From an uncultured Ruminococcus sp. (GTDB taxonomy: Bacteria > Bacillota_A > Clostridia > Oscillospirales > Ruminococcaceae): DNA of 64,000 bases. The first letter of the stretch is position 1. The number at the start of each line of letters is the position of its first letter. The translations under genes and the position numbers were made by a program. This document shows, one piece after another, positions 61,339 through 64,000 of the stretch. Under the pieces are notes generated by a model that saw only the letters and a list, made by a program, of their open reading frames with translations, was not told the DNA's origin and ran no database searches. Location of the stretch: NCBI GenBank assembly GCA_900315975.1, contig ONBA01000026.1, forward strand, positions 6,929-70,928, read 5' to 3'.

Positions 61339-61820
61339 CGCTGACTGAAAAATTCATCACCGATGCGATACAGCTTGACAGCGGTGCGGAGGTCATGTAT
61401 GGCAGCGATCAGATTTACGACACCTACCCCTGCCGCTTTCCGACTGTAGAGTTTCAGCTTTCGGCAACGGATGCTCTTGTGGAGGTCGCAGACAGAATCC
61501 GCATGGAGAAAGGCTACCTTCCGATGCATCCGCGAGACGGCAGAACGGACGACGTAGACTGCGATGGCTGGTACGACTTCTATGTCGGCATCAGCAAGCT
61601 CCCCGGCGACCATCAGCAGTGTCAGCTCGACAGCAGCATCAGCTTTGTGGTCGTCAATTCGGATTCCGATGACAACGAGGATATGTACACAATTGACCTC
61701 ACGGAATCCGAAAGGGAATGTGTATTTGATATTCTGAACCGCCAGTGCAGGCGGTATCATGGGAAGGACTGCGCCGCACTTCTGGCAGAGTCCGAAAAGG
61801 AGCTGATGGATACAGCATGA
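61335..61820 (+). CDS. phage hypothetical protein, acidic
   Basis: 161 residues, ATGA overlaps at both ends. Acidic (DSDDNEDMYTIDLTESERE) with a C-terminal helix-turn region (FDILNRQCRRYHGKDCAALL). No family recognised. Position in a tight operon before nrdD suggests expression with nucleotide metabolism genes. Confidence 0.7.
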   Translation: MTLTEKFITDAIQLDSGAEVMYGSDQIYDTYPCRFPTVEFQLSATDALVEVADRIRMEKGYLPMHPRDGRTDDVDCDGWYDFYVGISKLPGDHQQCQLDSSISFVVVNSDSDDNEDMYTIDLTESERECVFDILNRQCRRYHGKDCAALLAESEKELMDTA

Positions 61821-63964
61821 GAATTATTAAGCGGAACGGCGCAGAAGTGCCGTATGACTGTGAAAAGATACGAGCCGCGATCACGGCGGCGAATGATGAG
61901 ATGGAATCCGATGCACAGATCACGGATACAGTTATTGGATTTATAACCGGGCGTGTCGAGCAGCGGTGTGAAGCCCTTGCAAGACCTGTCCATGTCGAAG
62001 AAGTCCAGGACATGGTACTTGATGAACTGGACAAGGCCGAAGCGTACAAACTTGCACGGCACTACAGCGAATACAGACTACTGCACGAACAGCAGCGCAG
62101 GATGAACACCACAGATGGCAAAATCCTGAGCCTGCTCGAACGCAACAATGAGGAAGCAAAACAGGAGAATGCCAACAAGAACCCGATCATCAACAGTACG
62201 CTCCGAGACTATATGGCGGGCGAAGTCAGCAGAGACATCTGCCGCCGTTTCCTGTTCCCGGCAGATGTGATCGCTGCACATGATGAGGGTATCATCCATG
62301 TGCATGATCTGGACTACATTGCAGAGCCGATGCACAACTGCTGTCTGGTGAATTTGGCAGATATGCTGCAGAATGGTACGGTGGTATCCGGTACAATGAT
62401 CGAAAAGCCGCACAGCTTTTCGACCGCCTGCAATATCGCAACACAGATCATTGCGCAGGTCGCATCGAATCAGTACGGCGGTCAGACGATCAGTCTTGCA
62501 CACCTTGCGCCTTTCGTGGATGTCAGCAGACAGAAGATCAGAGCCGAGGTGTTCGAGGATGTGAACTGTGACTGCGGTGCAAAGCTGTCTGAAGATGAAA
62601 TCAACCACATCGTTGAAAAGCGAGTACGCCGGGAAGTCAAGCGCGGTGTGCAGACCATTCAGTACCAAATCAATACACTGCTCACCACCAACGGGCAGAC
62701 ACCGTTCGTAACGGTGTTCATGTATCTGGACGAGGTACCGGAGGGACAGACCAGAGATGACCTCGCACTCATCATCGAGGAAACGCTGCTTCAGCGCATT
62801 GAGGGCGTCAAGAACGAAAAAGGTGTCTGGATCACGCCGGCATTTCCGAAGCTGATTTATGTTCTCGATGAAGACAATATCACTGAGGACAGCCGCTACT
62901 GGTATCTGACACAGCTTGCGGCAAAATGTACCGCAAAACGCATGGTTCCCGACTATATTTCCGCAAAGGTTATGAAGTGTCTGAAGGGCGATGTGTATGC
63001 CTGTATGGGCTGCCGATCATTCCTGACACCTTCTGTCGACCATAAGTATTACGGCAGATTCAATCAGGGTGTCGTTACGATCAACCTTGTGGATGTTGCG
63101 TGTTCCGCTGACGGAGATGCGGACAAGTTCTGGCAGCTTCTCGATGAACGCTGTGAACTGTGCCGCAAGGCTCTGATGTGCAGGCACGACCGCCTGAAAG
63201 GAACGCCGTCCGATGTTGCGCCGATCCTTTGGCAGTACGGCGCGCTGGCAAGACTGAAGGACGGCGAGGTCATTGATGACCTGCTTTACAACAACTACAG
63301 CACCATTTCTCTCGGTTATGCAGGCATCGCAGAAATGACCTACCGCATGACAGGCTGTTCACATACAGAGCCGGACGGAAAAGTCTTCGCTATCTCGGTG
63401 ATGCGATTCCTGAACGATAAGTGCAGCAAATGGAGAGCTGAGAGTAATATCTCGTTCTCGCTGTACGGAACGCCGATGGAATCGGTCACCTACAAATTTG
63501 CACAGTGCTTGCAGCGCAGACACGGCATCATCCCTCATGTGACCGACAAGAGCTATATCACCAACAGCTATCATGTACACGTTACTGAGCCGATAGATGC
63601 CTTCAGCAAGCTGACCTTCGAGGCGGAATTTCAGGAGCTTTCTCCGGGCGGTGCGATTTCGTATGTTGAAGTGCCGAATTTGCAGAACAACATCCCTGCG
63701 GTGCTGGCGCTGATGCGGCATATCTACGAAACGATCCTGTATGCCGAGCTGAACACCAAGTCCGACTACTGTCAGATCTGCGGGTATGACGGCGAGATCG
63801 GAATCGTGGAAGAGGACGGCAAGCTGATATGGGAATGCCCGAATTGCGGCAACCGCGATCAGCGAACGCTGAATGTCTGCCGCCGCACTTGCGGATACCT
63901 CGGAACGCAGTTCTGGAATCAGGGGCGCACCGCTGAGATCAAGGATCGGGTGATGCACCTGTGA
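61817..63964 (+). CDS. nrdD: anaerobic ribonucleoside-triphosphate reductase
   Basis: A 715-residue class III reductase. Residues 1-90 are the ATP-cone regulatory domain (MRIIKRNGAEVPYDCEKIRA). The barrel contains MHNCCLVNLADML with the active-site Cys pair and CMGCRSFLTP. The C-terminus has a zinc site (CQICGYDGE...CPNCGN) and the glycyl radical loop RRTCGYLGTQFWNQGR just before RVMHL. It supplies dNTPs without oxygen, fitting an anaerobic host. Start ATG 61817 in a 4-nt overlap. Confidence 0.96.
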   Translation: MRIIKRNGAEVPYDCEKIRAAITAANDEMESDAQITDTVIGFITGRVEQRCEALARPVHVEEVQDMVLDELDKAEAYKLARHYSEYRLLHEQQRRMNTTDGKILSLLERNNEEAKQENANKNPIINSTLRDYMAGEVSRDICRRFLFPADVIAAHDEGIIHVHDLDYIAEPMHNCCLVNLADMLQNGTVVSGTMIEKPHSFSTACNIATQIIAQVASNQYGGQTISLAHLAPFVDVSRQKIRAEVFEDVNCDCGAKLSEDEINHIVEKRVRREVKRGVQTIQYQINTLLTTNGQTPFVTVFMYLDEVPEGQTRDDLALIIEETLLQRIEGVKNEKGVWITPAFPKLIYVLDEDNITEDSRYWYLTQLAAKCTAKRMVPDYISAKVMKCLKGDVYACMGCRSFLTPSVDHKYYGRFNQGVVTINLVDVACSADGDADKFWQLLDERCELCRKALMCRHDRLKGTPSDVAPILWQYGALARLKDGEVIDDLLYNNYSTISLGYAGIAEMTYRMTGCSHTEPDGKVFAISVMRFLNDKCSKWRAESNISFSLYGTPMESVTYKFAQCLQRRHGIIPHVTDKSYITNSYHVHVTEPIDAFSKLTFEAEFQELSPGGAISYVEVPNLQNNIPAVLALMRHIYETILYAELNTKSDYCQICGYDGEIGIVEEDGKLIWECPNCGNRDQRTLNVCRRTCGYLGTQFWNQGRTAEIKDRVMHL

Positions 63965-64000
63965 ATTACTGCGGTCTGAATAAAAACGACATTGCCAACG
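63961..64000 (+). CDS. nrdG: anaerobic RNR activating protein, partial
   Basis: A GTG start overlapping the nrdD stop (GTGA) opens MNYCGLNKNDIAN, the N-terminus of NrdG radical-SAM activases (usually followed by GPGVR). Cut by the window end. Position directly after nrdD supports the call. Confidence 0.8.
   Translation, partial: MNYCGLNKNDIAN

Noticed and set aside
1..64000. CRISPR arrays, tRNA or rRNA genes
   Set aside because: No regularly spaced identical repeats were seen, and no T-loop/anticodon arrangement or rRNA sequence was recognised by eye.
45048..64000. Complete prophage with attachment sites
   Set aside because: Only early/replication genes are visible. No integrase, repressor, terminase or structural genes and no att repeats lie in the window, so neither integration nor completeness can be claimed.

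Overview
The window looks like a chromosomal segment of a Ruminococcus-like member of the Oscillospiraceae (gut or rumen Clostridia). The evidence is a secreted glycosidase gene ending in a type I dockerin, Gram-positive-style promoters (TTGACA-17-TATAAT) and strong AGGAGG ribosome binding sites, a Spo0A-type DNA-binding domain, and genes typical of strict anaerobes (NrdD/NrdG). No rRNA or tRNA gene, CRISPR array, integrase or IS transposase is visible.

Layout. (1) 0-8.2 kb: a type IV-like pilin, an unknown membrane protein, an intact initiating sugar transferase (copy 1), a minus-strand operon galE-vanZ-UDPGP, and a DHH phosphoesterase. (2) 8.4-12.2 kb: an rtcB RNA-ligase operon with a structured, attenuator-like leader, then a broken GH43-LamG-dockerin gene. 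(3) 12.3-21.9 kb: an island bounded on both sides by outward-facing members of one small-protein family. It holds a split HerA/VirB4-like ATPase, an interrupted unknown gene between similar hairpins, a ribbon-helix-helix/minimal relaxase pair, and a DUF960-amidoligase-class II glutamine amidotransferase cassette. (4) 22-39.2 kb: a capsule/exopolysaccharide locus. It has a second, frameshifted initiating transferase, an Alg14/Alg13-type pair, two GT4 enzymes, two left-handed beta-helix acetyltransferases, Wzy, Wzx, a TagF/TagB-like glycerophosphotransferase, LicD, a GpsA-TagD fusion, GlmS, a second GalE, a free-standing Spo0A C-terminal domain and two VanZ-like proteins. (5) 39.3-44.6 kb: an AAA/PD-(D/E)XK protein and a three-gene ABC-three-component (DUF3732) conflict system. 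(6) 45 kb to the end: the early/replication module of a Clostridia phage or phage-derived element (DUF4406, sigma-like factor, DUF2800 nuclease, DUF2815, family A DNA polymerase, DUF932, VRR-NUC, SNF2 helicase, PemK-like protein, primase-helicase, MetK, HNH, DUF3310, NrdD, NrdG).

How the genes fit together. The polysaccharide locus encodes its own precursor supply: GlmS for amino sugars, GalE and a UDPGP-family pyrophosphorylase for UDP-sugars, and GpsA-TagD for CDP-glycerol. It also encodes transfer (PglC-like initiator, Alg13/14, GT4s), decoration (acetyl, glycerol-phosphate and LicD-type phosphodiester groups), flipping and polymerisation. The initiator and the galE/vanZ genes are duplicated on both sides of the mobile-looking island.

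Striking overall: about eight genes between 10 and 38 kb are interrupted by a single-base-scale lesion (homopolymer frameshifts, in-frame stops, one lost start codon), plus one amber codon in the phage module. Either this region is decaying or phase-variable, or the assembly carries indel and substitution errors. Reads would decide. The best candidates for under-described biology are the ABC-3C operon with its iterated operator, the amidoligase/GATase island, the rod-like hairpin at 44.9 kb, the leader RNA before the Spo0A-C gene, and a 42-bp element repeated inside the phage module.
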